From assembly GCF_018131005.1 (NCBI RefSeq), contig NZ_JAFCJK010000018.1, forward strand, positions 1 to 64,000: a DNA stretch of 64,000 nucleotides. Direction: 5' to 3'. Position numbers and translations under genes: made by a program. The stretch's first letter is position 1. The number at the start of each line of letters is the position of its first letter. Source of the stretch: Bradyrhizobium lablabi (GTDB lineage: Bacteria; Pseudomonadota; Alphaproteobacteria; Rhizobiales; Xanthobacteraceae). Below are positions 1 to 9,203 of this stretch, one piece after another. The notes beneath the pieces were generated by a model. That model was not told the origin of the DNA. It searched no databases and was given only the letters and a program-made list of their open reading frames with translations.

Positions 1-188
1 GCCTCGTTGGTGATCACCACCGGACGCTCGAACAGCGTCGCATCCGAAACCCGCAGCAGCGTCTCCTGGAAGGTCGAGCGCGCCCCGAACAGCGACAGGA
101 ACTGCTTCGGATGCACCTCGCGCGAGGCCGGCCACAGCCGCGTGCCCGCGCCGCCACACATGATCAGGGGAATTATTCGCCGGTTCAT
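1..188 (-). CDS. manC: Mannose-1-phosphate guanylyltransferase, N-terminal part (truncated by window edge)
   Basis: The reverse strand opens with MNRRIIPLIMCGGAGTRLWP, followed by ASRE and PKQF. This is the nucleotidyltransferase signature (GGxGTRLWP...PKQF) of GDP-mannose pyrophosphorylases, which make GDP-mannose from mannose-1-phosphate and GTP in the cytoplasm. The ATG at 186-188 is the only sensible start, because the signature begins ten residues later. Only about 62 residues are inside the window; the rest lies to the left. It fits the locus: GDP-mannose is the substrate of the GDP-mannose 3,5-epimerase homologue at 17987-18979. Glucose-1-phosphate nucleotidyltransferases share part of the motif, but RLWPASRE with PKQF favours the ManC type. 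Confidence 0.88.
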   Translation of the reverse strand, partial: MNRRIIPLIMCGGAGTRLWPASREVHPKQFLSLFGARSTFQETLLRVSDATLFERPVVITNE

Positions 189-745
189 CGATGCCTCAAG
201 TCCTGTCGTGTCCGCAATCCTGGTTCAGCAAGAAGAGTGCCAAGACGACAACCGAAGTCCGCGCCCGAGCCCTTAACCCCTTCCAGTAAACACCATCGAC
301 TTCATCCGTGTGAAAGTGACCGAACGAGGACAAAGACACGGAATTCTCGGACGTAACATCTTCCTGATCGAAAGGACCGACTGTTGTGCGAACGGCAAGA
401 ACTCCACCGCGCAGGCGGATTGAAGCCGCCGCCCAGATCAGATCGCTGCATGACGCTCCGCTGGGAGGAACGAGGATGGAGCTGAACGGACCACGTGCCT
501 CGGCGTACGCCTGCGCGCAGAAAAATTCACTCTCGGTGCCCGCCACAACCCACGGTAGGACGTTAGCAAACAGCTGAGGATATCCCAGAAATTGCTCAGC
601 TTTCCGCCCGAGGGAAGCAGGTACGGGTACCAGCCGACTAGCCGACGCAGCCCGAAGGTGATATCTTTTCGACAGTTTCGTGGTGATAAAGCGGCGATAT
701 CCTCGGTCCGGGACGTCGCCAACACAAAGGCAGGAGGGACGGATC
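189..745. other. Intergenic region, no supported gene
   Basis: This stretch lies between the divergent manC start and the small membrane-protein gene at 746. Open frames exist on both strands (for example 196-546 minus), but none has a ribosome-binding site, hydrophobic pattern or recognisable motif. It should contain the manC promoter and a promoter for the gene at 746. I could not place either with confidence. Confidence 0.5.
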
Positions 746-1036
746 TTGATCTTGCTAATAATAGCAAGCGGCGTAGCCGGTCTTTTTCTTAGACGTTTTT
801 TTCGCGCATATGCCCTTGTTCCAGCAACAGCTCTGTTGATGGTTCCGGCGTGGTATTTGGGCCTTCAGGGTGGTCTCGTGACCGGCGTGGCGGCATTCGT
901 GGCCAGCGCTGTGGTGATGCAACTGTCTTATCTCGCGAGTCTGCTGACCTATCTCCTCGTCGAAAACCTTTCGCTGATCGAACAGGTGCAGTCGGAGGCA
1001 TCCCCGCCACTGCCTGAAGCACGAGCCGTAATCTAG
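746..1036 (+). CDS. Small integral membrane protein (about 96 aa), unknown function
   Basis: I chose the TTG at 746 as start because AGGAGG lies at 732-737 with an 8-base spacer; an in-frame ATG at 680 lacks a ribosome-binding site and would add a charged, non-conserved tail. The product is almost wholly hydrophobic, with about three predicted membrane spans. The motif RRFFRAYALVPA sits between the first and second spans. The protein at 56464-56742 has the same layout (RFRFFVLLP after the first span), so the two probably belong to one family. No catalytic motif is visible. Location at the edge of a polysaccharide locus is only suggestive. Confidence 0.62.
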   Translation: MILLIIASGVAGLFLRRFFRAYALVPATALLMVPAWYLGLQGGLVTGVAAFVASAVVMQLSYLASLLTYLLVENLSLIEQVQSEASPPLPEARAVI

Positions 1037-1091
1037 AATTTCCCGAGTTGCAGGACCGCTTGCGTGCTTGAGTCATCACGCTCTGATCCGG

Positions 1092-1346
1092 TCACTTGAC
1101 CCCACCGTCCATCTTGCCGCCACTCGCGACGCACTTGGCGTAGTATGCGCGCTGATCGTGCCCCGATCCCTTGGCGCTTCCCGCTGCCGGATTTCCAGGC
1201 TCGCGCGGAGGAAATTGCTGGGCCATAAGGGCGCTGCATTTTCTGGCGAGTTCAGCCGTAAGCGCCAACGCACGATCCGGACATGAGCCGGTTGCGGTGC
1301 AGACGAGCGCAAGCAGCACGCATCCGTATTTCCAGTTGGCGAACAT
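1092..1346 (-). CDS. Small secreted protein (84 aa), unknown function
   Basis: The ATG at 1344-1346 follows AAGAAGG with a short spacer, which decides the start over upstream in-frame codons. The product has a short N-region (MFANWKY), a hydrophobic core and a likely signal-peptidase site near ALA (about residues 25-30). The mature part of about 55 residues has two cysteines (ARKC and YYAKC) and a basic, glycine-rich C-terminus. The ending resembles small periplasmic proteins common in Bradyrhizobium (a family impression, not a search result). No enzymatic motif is present. It may be periplasmic. Confidence 0.6.
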   Translation of the reverse strand: MFANWKYGCVLLALVCTATGSCPDRALALTAELARKCSALMAQQFPPREPGNPAAGSAKGSGHDQRAYYAKCVASGGKMDGGVK

Positions 1347-1721
1347 GATACCCTTCTTTGTCGGACCCGACTGATCGACGCGCCATTTCCCGCGTCGATG
1401 TTCCAATTATCTTAGCGGCTTTTGACCCGAGCGAAAGGCCGTGTTCTGATCCAAGCGGCCGGCGTGCGACGAAATCGATGAGTGTTCCGCACCGAAGCTG
1501 ACACCGGACCGCTGGCACTGATTGTGAAGAACCATGCCACGACTTCACTGTCGACGGCGACGCAATCGATCCCAATAATGCATCGAGGGGATCGCTGCGG
1601 CCAACGGCAGCTTTTACGCCCGCCGCGGGAAACCTTGACCCTTTCCAAGAGAGAGTCGGAAACTCACTGGCAGACCAGACTTGTCACCTAGCTGCCCAAG
1701 GTTCTGCAGATGGAGGTACCT
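1347..1721. other. Intergenic region between divergent small secreted-protein genes
   Basis: No convincing gene is visible. The reading frames present overlap in all six frames and lack ribosome-binding sites or motifs. The region presumably carries the two outward promoters for the genes at 1346 and 1722. Confidence 0.45.
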
Positions 1722-1955
1722 ATGTTACCGCTCCTATTCTTGCTGATCGTTCCACTCCTTCTTGCTACGCCGGCGCTTGCACAAGGCACGCAGCAACAGC
1801 AGGGTGCTCAGCACCGCCAGAATGTCACGACGGGCTCGCGCAATCCTGTCGCAACCCAGCCGAGCAGCAATCCGTTCCGAAATCCCATCGGCCAAGGTGT
1901 GCCGCCAGCAGTATCGTCGAACCCCAACTTGAACAGCAACCGCACCAATCGTTAG
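1722..1955 (+). CDS. Small secreted Gln/Asn-rich protein (77 aa)
   Basis: GGAGG at 1712-1716 is five bases before the ATG at 1722, so this start is preferred over the in-frame ATG at 1710. The N-terminus (MLPLLFLLIVPLLLATPALA) is a clear Sec signal peptide with an ALA-Q cleavage site. The mature part of about 56 residues is low-complexity, rich in glutamine, asparagine, serine and proline (QGTQQQQG, NPNLNSNRTNR). It has no cysteines and no known domain and is probably disordered in the periplasm or outside the cell. It converges with the RTX/GH16 gene that ends at 2039. Confidence 0.6.
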   Translation: MLPLLFLLIVPLLLATPALAQGTQQQQGAQHRQNVTTGSRNPVATQPSSNPFRNPIGQGVPPAVSSNPNLNSNRTNR

Positions 1956-1960
1956 GAGCG

Positions 1961-1997
1961 ACGCTGCCGTCTTTCGCTCTTGCATTCGCGGCAGCGT
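1961..1997. terminator. Candidate bidirectional terminator hairpin
   Basis: ACGCTGCCG at 1961-1969 pairs perfectly with CGGCAGCGT at 1989-1997 across a 19-base loop. It lies between two convergent genes (ends at 1955 and 2039), where a shared terminator is expected. The large loop and the absence of a clean T-tract make the call tentative. Confidence 0.35.
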
Positions 1998-2038
1998 GCA
2001 CCATGGTGTCGGCGCCTGGCTAAAAGCTGTTCCGAGCC

Positions 2039-5000
2039 CTATTGGTGGAGCATGTAGTTGTGGAACTCCGCAAGATGAGCATCCACCGGTGCCGCGAAGT
2101 GGAGTAGCTCGGAATGATCCGCGGCCGCCAAGATTGCTTGGAGACTGTCGGATTGAGAAACTGCCGGACCATCCTGATGCGTGAAGGTATCAAGGGCGAG
2201 ATGGACTGGGCTCGCCGATGGATTGGCGTGATCGAAGGCAAAGCCGTCGCCCGCCAGCCATGCAGCTGTCGGCGCCTGTGCGGCCGGCACCGGAATTGAG
2301 CCGAAATCAAATCCATCCTTGGGAGGATCGATGACCAGCGTGCCGCCGCTTCCGTCGCTCGAAAGATTGAACGCTGACTGAGTGTAATCGCCGACCAGCG
2401 ACAGATGCGCAGCATGGTTTTGAGCATCGACCACGGTCAGCACGCCGCCAGATGTATCTCCCGCATAGGACGCCGACGTTCCGGCTCCGAAAGCGATATC
2501 CTTCAGGTCTATCTGGTTCGAGTTGGATGCGGTGCCATCGCCGCTCAGATGGTTCAATTTTCCCGTGAACTGGGACGCATGATCGAGCACCAACGTGCCG
2601 GTTGCGGCACTGAAGGTGATTGATCCGGAAGCGGCACCAGTCAATTCGAGCCTGGCGCCCGCCTCGATCGTGACCGACTGGCCCATATTGGCCAAGTCCA
2701 GGACGACCTTTCCGGAAATATCCAGGATTGTCGAAGGCGTGTTGATCACGCCGTCCCCGTTGAGGTCCTGATGGAAGACGGCTTCGGCTGACTTGAGTGA
2801 CGCGTCGGTCCCCGATGCGCTATTCACCGGCTTGGACGAGAAGTTGCCGTTGTTATCCGTACTCCATACCGCGTACTGGCCGGAAACGGTATCCTTCCAG
2901 GCCACATGGTAGCCATCCGAAGTCGCTTCCGCACCGACCGGCGCCCAAGTGCCGAATTGCCCGGCAACGACGGGGGCACCGGCGTACTTCAACGATGGTC
3001 CCTGGCCGCCACCAATCGAGTCGAGCAAGTAGGTGTTGCCGAGTTTATCCAGGCTGGTCGCGCCGGATGCTTCGATCGATGTTGTCGATAGCATGCTTGG
3101 CGTCGTCAAGGTCGCCGGCGGCACGCCGATCACACCATCGCGATTCAAGTCCTGATGGAAGACGGTTTCGATCGATTCAAGTGATGAACTGGTTACCGAC
3201 TCGTCGTTCAGTATCTTGGACGCAAAGTTGCCGTTGCTGTCGGTGGTCCAGACCGCGTAGTGACCAGTGACCGAATCCTTCCAGGCCACGTCGTAGCCGC
3301 TCGAGGTCGCCTCCGCAGCTACGGGCGACCATGTGCCGAACTGCCCCGCCGTGACCGTCGCACCGCCATATTTCAGCAGGACCGCCTTATCGGCGTTCGA
3401 CATGTAATAGTTGCTTCCGACTCTGGTGAACGACGTTGTGCCGATCGCCTCGAGCGACGTACCGACCACCGCTGCAAGCACATTGGAGGACGAGCTTTGA
3501 TTGCCGACCTCGTCTGTCGAGGTCGCGGAAAGCTTGTGCGCTCCTGTGGCGAGCGAGCCGGTGTTGATGCTCCAGCTACCGTTGGATGCCGCGACCGTAG
3601 TGCCGAGCAGAACCGCTCCGTCGTATAATTTAACGATGCTTCCGGCTTCCGCTGCACCGGACGCGGTGACGGTGCTCCCGGACGCGAGCATGGCCGAGAC
3701 GAGGCTCGGCGCCACGGGTGCCTGCGTATCGACTGTCACGTTCAACGTCGCTGACGCGGCGCTGAGATTTCCGAGGGCATCGGCGGCCTTGCCGGTGAGG
3801 ATATGGCTGCCGTCGGACAACGTTCCCGTCGCAAACGACCAAGCGCCTGTTGCGTCGGCGATCGTGGTTCCGATCAGGGTTGCCTGATCGAAAATTTCGA
3901 CGGTGACGCCAGCCTGCGCGCTCCCCGTCAAGGTCAGCTGATTTACGGCGGTAAAGCCCGATGCGTCCACATGACTGCCGGCTGCGAACGAGGCCGTTGG
4001 AGCCGCGAGCCCCGTCATGGTCATCGGCGTATTCCAGTCGGTGACGAACGAGACGTCTGACGAGGTCAGCTGGCTGACGCCAACCAGTTTGAGCGTATCG
4101 GTCCCTCTTGCATAGTGGACGGTCCAGACGTCGCCGACATTCGTCAAGTAAGCGGAGGCGTCGTAGCCCTTTAGCGTCAGCTTGTCCTGCTCGGCACTGG
4201 TGGGCGTTAGAACATGGAAGTCGGCAATCGTGACGTTGCCGCTGCCCGGGGTGTAGACGAACGTGTCGTTGCCCGCGCCTCCGAAAATCCAGTCATTGCC
4301 ACCGCCCCCGTTGAGCGTGTCGTCGCCGCTCGAGCCCACGATGCGGTTAGCCAACTGGTTGCCGGTGCCGGTGACCCCGCCCAGCATCATGGTCAGATTC
4401 TCGACGTTGTCCGGCAACGTATAGGACGACCAGGCTTCGACACTATCGATGCCGCCGCCGCGGTTCTCGACAATCTTCTGGTTCACGTTACTGACGCCGT
4501 AGGTGTCGTCGCCGGTCCATCCGACCATCGTGTCGTCGGTATTGAATGCCGTGATCTTGTCGTTAGCCGAGGTCCCATAGACCATGTGGCTGCTGGCGCT
4601 TCCGTTGATCCAGGATGTAATTATGCCGCCGACAGGGAGCGAACCGGGAAGCTGGAAATCGTCGCTGGTAAGCGACGAGATCATGGTGTTACGGAAAACA
4701 AGAGTGTCCTGGCTCGTCAGCGCCAGGTAGACGTCGTTCCCGACCTGGGTCATCGCCGCCTGGATGTCGCTGAACGAGGTGAATGCAAAGCCGTTGAGCT
4801 GAACCACGTCGTGCCCTGCCCCGGAACCCGGCGTGAAATCCGTTATGATGTCCGAACCGTCGCCGGCATTGATGACGAAGGTATCCGCGCCGCCGCCGCC
4901 GGTCAGGATGTCGTTGCCGAGCCCGCCGGTGATGACGTTTGCGCCGTCATTGCCGGTGATGATGTTGGACTGCGAGTTGCCGGTGGCGCCGATCGCAGCC

Positions 5001-7006
5001 GTTCCGGTCAGCGTCAGGTTCTCGACATAGTCGCGGAGCGTGTAGGTGACGGACGACTTCACCGTATCAATGCCGCCGCCATAGCCTTCCACGATCTTGG
5101 CGTTCGGATCGGAGACGAGATAGGTGTCGTCGCCGGCGCCGCCGGTCAAGGTGTCGGCCCCTCCTCCTCCGTCGATCAGATCGTTACCCGATGTGCCGGT
5201 CAGGGTGTCAGCGCTCGCGGTTCCTGTGATCATGCCGGTCGGAGTTGCACTGGCGAGCAGCGAATAATTCGCCAGCGTGTATTCCGGCAGTTGATACGCG
5301 GTAATTGAATCGATGCTCACGTTTGCCGTCGCGTCGGGGGTGGCATTGCCGGCCCAGCTCCCGCCCATGGCAAGGTTGGCGATCATGTACATCGCCGTGT
5401 TCATGTCGGAGGGAGTTGCTACCTGCCCTACCTCGGCGCCATCCACGAAAAAGGTCAGCGTGTACGGCGTCCACTCCACCGCGAACGTATGCTGGCCCGC
5501 AGTCAGGTTGGCCGTATTCGACCAATATCCCTGATCAGGCGTGGTCGAGGATCGGAGCCCCCAATGGGACTGGTCCGGATGCGTGCCGAGCCCCTCGAGC
5601 ACGTCGAGCTCGGTGGCAAGGCCATGCGGGTTGGTGGGCAGCATCCAGAAGGCGGGCCATGCGCCGGGCGTGCCGGACAAGGTGGCTGTCATCTGAAAAT
5701 AGCCATAGGTCTGGACGAAGCTGTTCTGGGTCGAGATCATGCCCGACGAGAACTGATGGCCGCCGACATAGGCCGCGTCGCTCGAAGGCAACGGCTGCGC
5801 GGTGATGACGAGATGGCCATCCTGGATCGAGAACGGATCAAGGCCGAGCGACGCCGGAGCCTGGCTTCCCGGCAATCCTGAAAAGCTCGGATCGACGTAG
5901 ATCTGCTGCTCGCCGGCGAGCGAGTAGCTCGCCGCTCCACTCCAGGCATAGCTCGTGCGCCAGGTCATGTGCGGGTCCTGACCCGCGGAAAGCGTGTTGA
6001 AATCGTCGTTGAAGGTCTGCACCAGGTCGGTGCGGTGCGTGACTATGTTGACGTTTGCCGCGGTGAAGTCCGTGATCTTGGTATTGTTGAGTCTGAGGGT
6101 TTCGCCACTGCCGAGCGTGAGGACGGTATCGGTACCGACCTGCTTCATGGCAGCGATGACGTCCGATAGCGTCTGAAAGCCGGTATCGTTGAGTTGCAGG
6201 ATGTCGCCGCCGACGCCGGCAGTGAATCCGCTAATGATATCGTTGCCGTTGCCAGGAGCGATAATGAAGGTGTCGATGCCGCCGAGGCCGTTGAGCACGT
6301 CATTGCCCTTGCCGCCATCCATGACGTTGTTGCCGGCATTGCCGACAATGATGTTGTCGAGGTCGTTGCCGGTCGCAGGCGATGCGTCGCTGCCACCGAG
6401 GATCAAGTTTTCGACATTCGGCGCATTGACGAGGCTGTAGCCGTCGATCATCCCGTCGTAGACGGTATCGATACCCTGGCCTGCCTGTTCGACGACCTTG
6501 GTGTTGTGGTCGAACATGAAGTAGCTATCGTCTCCCGTGCCCCCGATCAATGTGACGCCGGTTCCGGACGCTTGCAGCGAGTCATTCATCGCTCCGCCGG
6601 TCAACGTGCCGCCGGCCAGGACCGAGAGCGCCGCTGTGTTCGGCGAGGCGCTGCCCTGAAGCGGATTGTCGAGGACGACATTGGACGCGACGAGAGAAGA
6701 TAGAGTGACATTCTGCAACGTCAGGGTTTCAGTGCTCGACAGCGAGACGACCGTGTCGGAACCTACCTGCCTGGCGGCCGCAAGGAAGGTCGCAAATGTT
6801 GCGAACCCGTAATTCTGAACACGCAGCACGTCACCGCCGACGCCGGTCTGAAAGTCGCTGATGGTGTCAGAGCCATAGCCCTTCGAAATTGCGAAGATGT
6901 CGTTGCCTGCTCCTCCGGTGAGAAGATCGTTTCCCGCGCCGCCGAAGAGAATGTCTGATCCGGAAGTTCCGGCGATGACGCTCGCATTGGTTGGGTTTGC
7001 TGTCAT
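2039..7006 (-). CDS. Giant RTX-repeat protein with GH16 beta-glucanase domain (1655 aa)
   Basis: The start at 7006 follows AAAGGAG with an 11-base spacer; the extra 47 residues upstream look non-coding. Calcium-binding RTX nonapeptides (GGxGxDxL) occur at about residues 10-45, 210-257, 594-632, 675-715 and 880-919. A GH16 domain covers roughly 325-575, with catalytic ELDVLE (E466, D468, E471). Two Ig-like domains follow (about 1000-1185), then two approximately 108-residue repeats (about 1188-1294 and 1311-1420), each ending in an EF-hand/dockerin-like loop (HQDLNRDGVIG and HQDLNGDGVIN). GH16 enzymes of rhizobia (ExoK/ExsH) cleave EPS to adjust chain length. RTX proteins are usually exported by a type I system; none is obvious here. 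There is no Sec signal. Confidence 0.9.
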   Translation of the reverse strand: MTANPTNASVIAGTSGSDILFGGAGNDLLTGGAGNDIFAISKGYGSDTISDFQTGVGGDVLRVQNYGFATFATFLAAARQVGSDTVVSLSSTETLTLQNVTLSSLVASNVVLDNPLQGSASPNTAALSVLAGGTLTGGAMNDSLQASGTGVTLIGGTGDDSYFMFDHNTKVVEQAGQGIDTVYDGMIDGYSLVNAPNVENLILGGSDASPATGNDLDNIIVGNAGNNVMDGGKGNDVLNGLGGIDTFIIAPGNGNDIISGFTAGVGGDILQLNDTGFQTLSDVIAAMKQVGTDTVLTLGSGETLRLNNTKITDFTAANVNIVTHRTDLVQTFNDDFNTLSAGQDPHMTWRTSYAWSGAASYSLAGEQQIYVDPSFSGLPGSQAPASLGLDPFSIQDGHLVITAQPLPSSDAAYVGGHQFSSGMISTQNSFVQTYGYFQMTATLSGTPGAWPAFWMLPTNPHGLATELDVLEGLGTHPDQSHWGLRSSTTPDQGYWSNTANLTAGQHTFAVEWTPYTLTFFVDGAEVGQVATPSDMNTAMYMIANLAMGGSWAGNATPDATANVSIDSITAYQLPEYTLANYSLLASATPTGMITGTASADTLTGTSGNDLIDGGGGADTLTGGAGDDTYLVSDPNAKIVEGYGGGIDTVKSSVTYTLRDYVENLTLTGTAAIGATGNSQSNIITGNDGANVITGGLGNDILTGGGGADTFVINAGDGSDIITDFTPGSGAGHDVVQLNGFAFTSFSDIQAAMTQVGNDVYLALTSQDTLVFRNTMISSLTSDDFQLPGSLPVGGIITSWINGSASSHMVYGTSANDKITAFNTDDTMVGWTGDDTYGVSNVNQKIVENRGGGIDSVEAWSSYTLPDNVENLTMMLGGVTGTGNQLANRIVGSSGDDTLNGGGGNDWIFGGAGNDTFVYTPGSGNVTIADFHVLTPTSAEQDKLTLKGYDASAYLTNVGDVWTVHYARGTDTLKLVGVSQLTSSDVSFVTDWNTPMTMTGLAAPTASFAAGSHVDASGFTAVNQLTLTGSAQAGVTVEIFDQATLIGTTIADATGAWSFATGTLSDGSHILTGKAADALGNLSAASATLNVTVDTQAPVAPSLVSAMLASGSTVTASGAAEAGSIVKLYDGAVLLGTTVAASNGSWSINTGSLATGAHKLSATSTDEVGNQSSSSNVLAAVVGTSLEAIGTTSFTRVGSNYYMSNADKAVLLKYGGATVTAGQFGTWSPVAAEATSSGYDVAWKDSVTGHYAVWTTDSNGNFASKILNDESVTSSSLESIETVFHQDLNRDGVIGVPPATLTTPSMLSTTSIEASGATSLDKLGNTYLLDSIGGGQGPSLKYAGAPVVAGQFGTWAPVGAEATSDGYHVAWKDTVSGQYAVWSTDNNGNFSSKPVNSASGTDASLKSAEAVFHQDLNGDGVINTPSTILDISGKVVLDLANMGQSVTIEAGARLELTGAASGSITFSAATGTLVLDHASQFTGKLNHLSGDGTASNSNQIDLKDIAFGAGTSASYAGDTSGGVLTVVDAQNHAAHLSLVGDYTQSAFNLSSDGSGGTLVIDPPKDGFDFGSIPVPAAQAPTAAWLAGDGFAFDHANPSASPVHLALDTFTHQDGPAVSQSDSLQAILAAADHSELLHFAAPVDAHLAEFHNYMLHQ
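2745..3445 (-). repeat. Tandem coding repeat within the RTX/GH16 gene (two approximately 108-residue units)
   Basis: Two related units are encoded at about 3125-3445 and 2745-3075. Both contain AGQFGTW, a VAWKD segment, HYAVWTTDSNGNF or QYAVWSTDNNGNF, and finish in a DxNxDGVI loop. Similarity is visible in the DNA as well, including a shared stretch around tccaggccac. This suggests an internal duplication of a tryptophan-rich module, possibly sugar- or calcium-binding. I do not know a name for the module. Confidence 0.7.
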
Positions 7007-7391
7007 GATGGATTGTGCTCCTTTGACACCACAACCACCACGAAGGCGTTCAAGCCGACTTATGAATTTCGGGAAAAATTGAAGCGTGCGCGATGCTTGC
7101 TTCGAGGAACTCTCAACTGAGAGCTTTGATGCGCCACCGCGTGCCAACGAGTTCCGCGAAGGAACAGAGTGTGCAGTGACGAATCATAGCGTTTTCGAGC
7201 GAAACGGATGCCGGTTCGCATGAGGAAAATGCGTCGCAGTCAATTCGACGTGCGAATCCGTTACTCATCACAGGTTTCGCGAGCGCCTTCAGCTTTAAGT
7301 CTAAACCGTAATACTACGGTCGGAACTGAGCGCGCGCAGTCGCGGATTTCGAAATCCGATCCGCGCCGAACTGCCGCGAGACAGCGCAGGT
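7007..7391. other. Intergenic region with promoter area of the RTX gene and a palindromic repeat
   Basis: The region separates the end of the ABC transporter gene (7392) from the start of the RTX/GH16 gene (7006). It contains the repeat at 7189-7235 and no supported gene. The length suggests that the RTX gene has its own promoter and is not just a read-through of the upstream operon. Confidence 0.45.
7189..7235 (+). repeat. Short palindromic intergenic repeat, family A, copy 1
   Basis: The core GCGTTTTCGAGCGAA, then CCGGTTCGCATGA and GAAAATGCGTC, can pair at its ends (GCGTTTTC against GAAAATGC). Related copies are at 51618-51662 and, inverted and more diverged, at 44487-44526. It is intergenic and resembles dispersed Bradyrhizobium palindromes. 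Confidence 0.6.
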
Positions 7392-9203
7392 TCAATGTCC
7401 GGCTCGAAGGGCTCCCACCCGAAGACTCCGGGCAAACAGACTGCTGGAATCCGCCTGCAGCATCGCCGGAGATCCCTCCGCGCAAACCCGGCCGGCCTCA
7501 AGGCACACCACGTGATCCGCGTCGAGCACTGACTCCAGGCGGTGCGTAATGAGCAGCAAGGTTCGCCCTTTGAGCTGCAGCTGGATTGCGCGCTTGATGC
7601 TCTCCTCCAGCGAGCGATCGAGCGCGCTCATGGCCTCGTCGAGGATCAAGAAATCCGGATTGCGGACGATCGCGCGGGCCAGTCCGATCCGCTGACGCTG
7701 TCCGCCCGAAAAGCGCATGCCGTGCTGTCCGATCCAGGTGTTGTACCTGTCGGGCAGCGCCTCGACGACTTCCGAAATGCCTGCCACGCGCAACGCGTGC
7801 AGGATCTCCTCCTCCGAGGCGTCGTTCTTGGACATGCGAACGTTGTCGATCACAGTGCCTTCCACAAGGTCGACGTCCTGGCCGGCAATCGCAAGCAGGC
7901 CAAGCCAATCGGTCCGGCGGAGATCTTCGATAGGACAGCCGTCCACCCTGATGCTTCCCTCGGTCGCCGAATAAAGTCCAAGCAGAAGGTTCACGATGGT
8001 GGTCTTTCCTGCCCCGCTCGCGCCGACGAGCGCGGTGATCTTGCCGGCCGGAATGTCAAAGGAGACATCGTGGAGCGCGCGCTCGGATTCCGCGTTGTAG
8101 CGGAAGGTCACGTTGCGGAACGAGACGTTGCCGCTCAGCCTGTTGATGGCGATGTGTCCGGGCTTCGGGTAATCCTTGCCGTCCTTCTCCAGCATGAGAC
8201 GGATCGAACGCAGCTGCGGCTCGATTTGCGCCATATACAACAGGCTGGTCTCCAGCTCCCGCATATGCGGCTGCAATCGATAGAGCAAGGCTACCGCCGT
8301 AAGGCTGGTCGCAAACCCGATTCCCCACAAGTCGGCGGAAGCGATGACGAGGCAAAGCACCACCAGATAGCCAACTTCCGTGAGCGGGGAAACCAGCGCG
8401 GAAAGACGCGCGAGTCCCAGCGCGACCCGGCGCGCCTCCGCTGACGCACCCTCGAAGCGCTGCTGATGCACCCTCTCCTGGCCATACGCACGGATCGTAC
8501 GCATGCCTTGAAGGGTCATCAGCATGTGTTCCCCCAGTCTCTGATGGACCACCTTCACCCCGCCGCCGAGTTCCTGCATCGGCCTGGAAAGGAGACGCAG
8601 CCCGGCCGACACGACCATCGAAGCGGCGATAGCCATCACCGTAATCTTCACCGAGAGCGCGAAGAGAAATGACACGAAGAGGAAGATCGAACAGGAGCTG
8701 ACGATGATGCGGGTCAGGTTGCTGTAAGCCCCGGAGATCAACCATGTCTCGGTCCCCAGCACCTCCATGAGATAGGCCTCGTCATGGCGCTGAAAGAACG
8801 AATATGAGGTCGACAGATATTGTAAATGGACGCGGTTGCGCGCGACTTCGTTGATCTGCTCGCCGACGTGCGCGCTGATCAGCGTATTTGCAAAGGCCAG
8901 CGCGCCGCGAATCACGATGAGAAGAAGCACCACCAGCGCGGTTTCGGTCGAACTATGAAACCAGCCGGTCGCGTGCCGGAGCGCATCACCCAGGACGCCG
9001 CTCGTCGACGTGGCAAGCTCTACCTGCCCCATGGCGAGATAGAAGAAGAGCAGCACCAGTGTAATCCCGACCGTTTCCGCCAGCGACGAGGCAAGGCCAA
9101 GCACGATCAGCGTGGGCGTCGCCCAACGCGGTAGCGGAGCCACCTTGAGGAGCCGCCACAATTCGGCCAATGCGGCACGCCGCGCCGCTCTCGGCCTTGT
9201 CAT
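7392..9203 (-). CDS. ABC transporter, fused permease-ATPase (603 aa), probable lipid-linked glycan flippase
   Basis: A six-span exporter domain (residues about 30-320) is followed by a nucleotide-binding domain with Walker A GASGAGKTT (about 393), signature FSGGQRQR (about 497) and Walker B FLILDEA (about 517). The start at 9203 gives an ATGA overlap with the upstream glycosyltransferase stop (9200-9202), typical of translational coupling; an ATG at 9224 is the alternative. The first span carries the SSLAETVGI pattern that I associate with PglK/MsbA-type half-transporters that flip lipid-linked sugars. Its operon partners make sugars, so export or flipping of a polysaccharide precursor is likelier than drug export. 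Export of the RTX protein at 2039 is an alternative, but there is no HlyD-like partner. Confidence 0.85.
   Translation of the reverse strand: MTRPRAARRAALAELWRLLKVAPLPRWATPTLIVLGLASSLAETVGITLVLLFFYLAMGQVELATSTSGVLGDALRHATGWFHSSTETALVVLLLIVIRGALAFANTLISAHVGEQINEVARNRVHLQYLSTSYSFFQRHDEAYLMEVLGTETWLISGAYSNLTRIIVSSCSIFLFVSFLFALSVKITVMAIAASMVVSAGLRLLSRPMQELGGGVKVVHQRLGEHMLMTLQGMRTIRAYGQERVHQQRFEGASAEARRVALGLARLSALVSPLTEVGYLVVLCLVIASADLWGIGFATSLTAVALLYRLQPHMRELETSLLYMAQIEPQLRSIRLMLEKDGKDYPKPGHIAINRLSGNVSFRNVTFRYNAESERALHDVSFDIPAGKITALVGASGAGKTTIVNLLLGLYSATEGSIRVDGCPIEDLRRTDWLGLLAIAGQDVDLVEGTVIDNVRMSKNDASEEEILHALRVAGISEVVEALPDRYNTWIGQHGMRFSGGQRQRIGLARAIVRNPDFLILDEAMSALDRSLEESIKRAIQLQLKGRTLLLITHRLESVLDADHVVCLEAGRVCAEGSPAMLQADSSSLFARSLRVGALRAGH

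Noticed and set aside
196..546. 116-residue minus-strand open frame next to manC
   Set aside because: No ribosome-binding site, no motif, and a composition typical of intergenic DNA read through by chance.
4214..5308. 364-residue plus-strand open frame inside the RTX/GH16 gene
   Set aside because: It is antisense to conserved RTX repeats, and its valine/aspartate-rich repetitiveness mirrors the reverse of the repeat codons.
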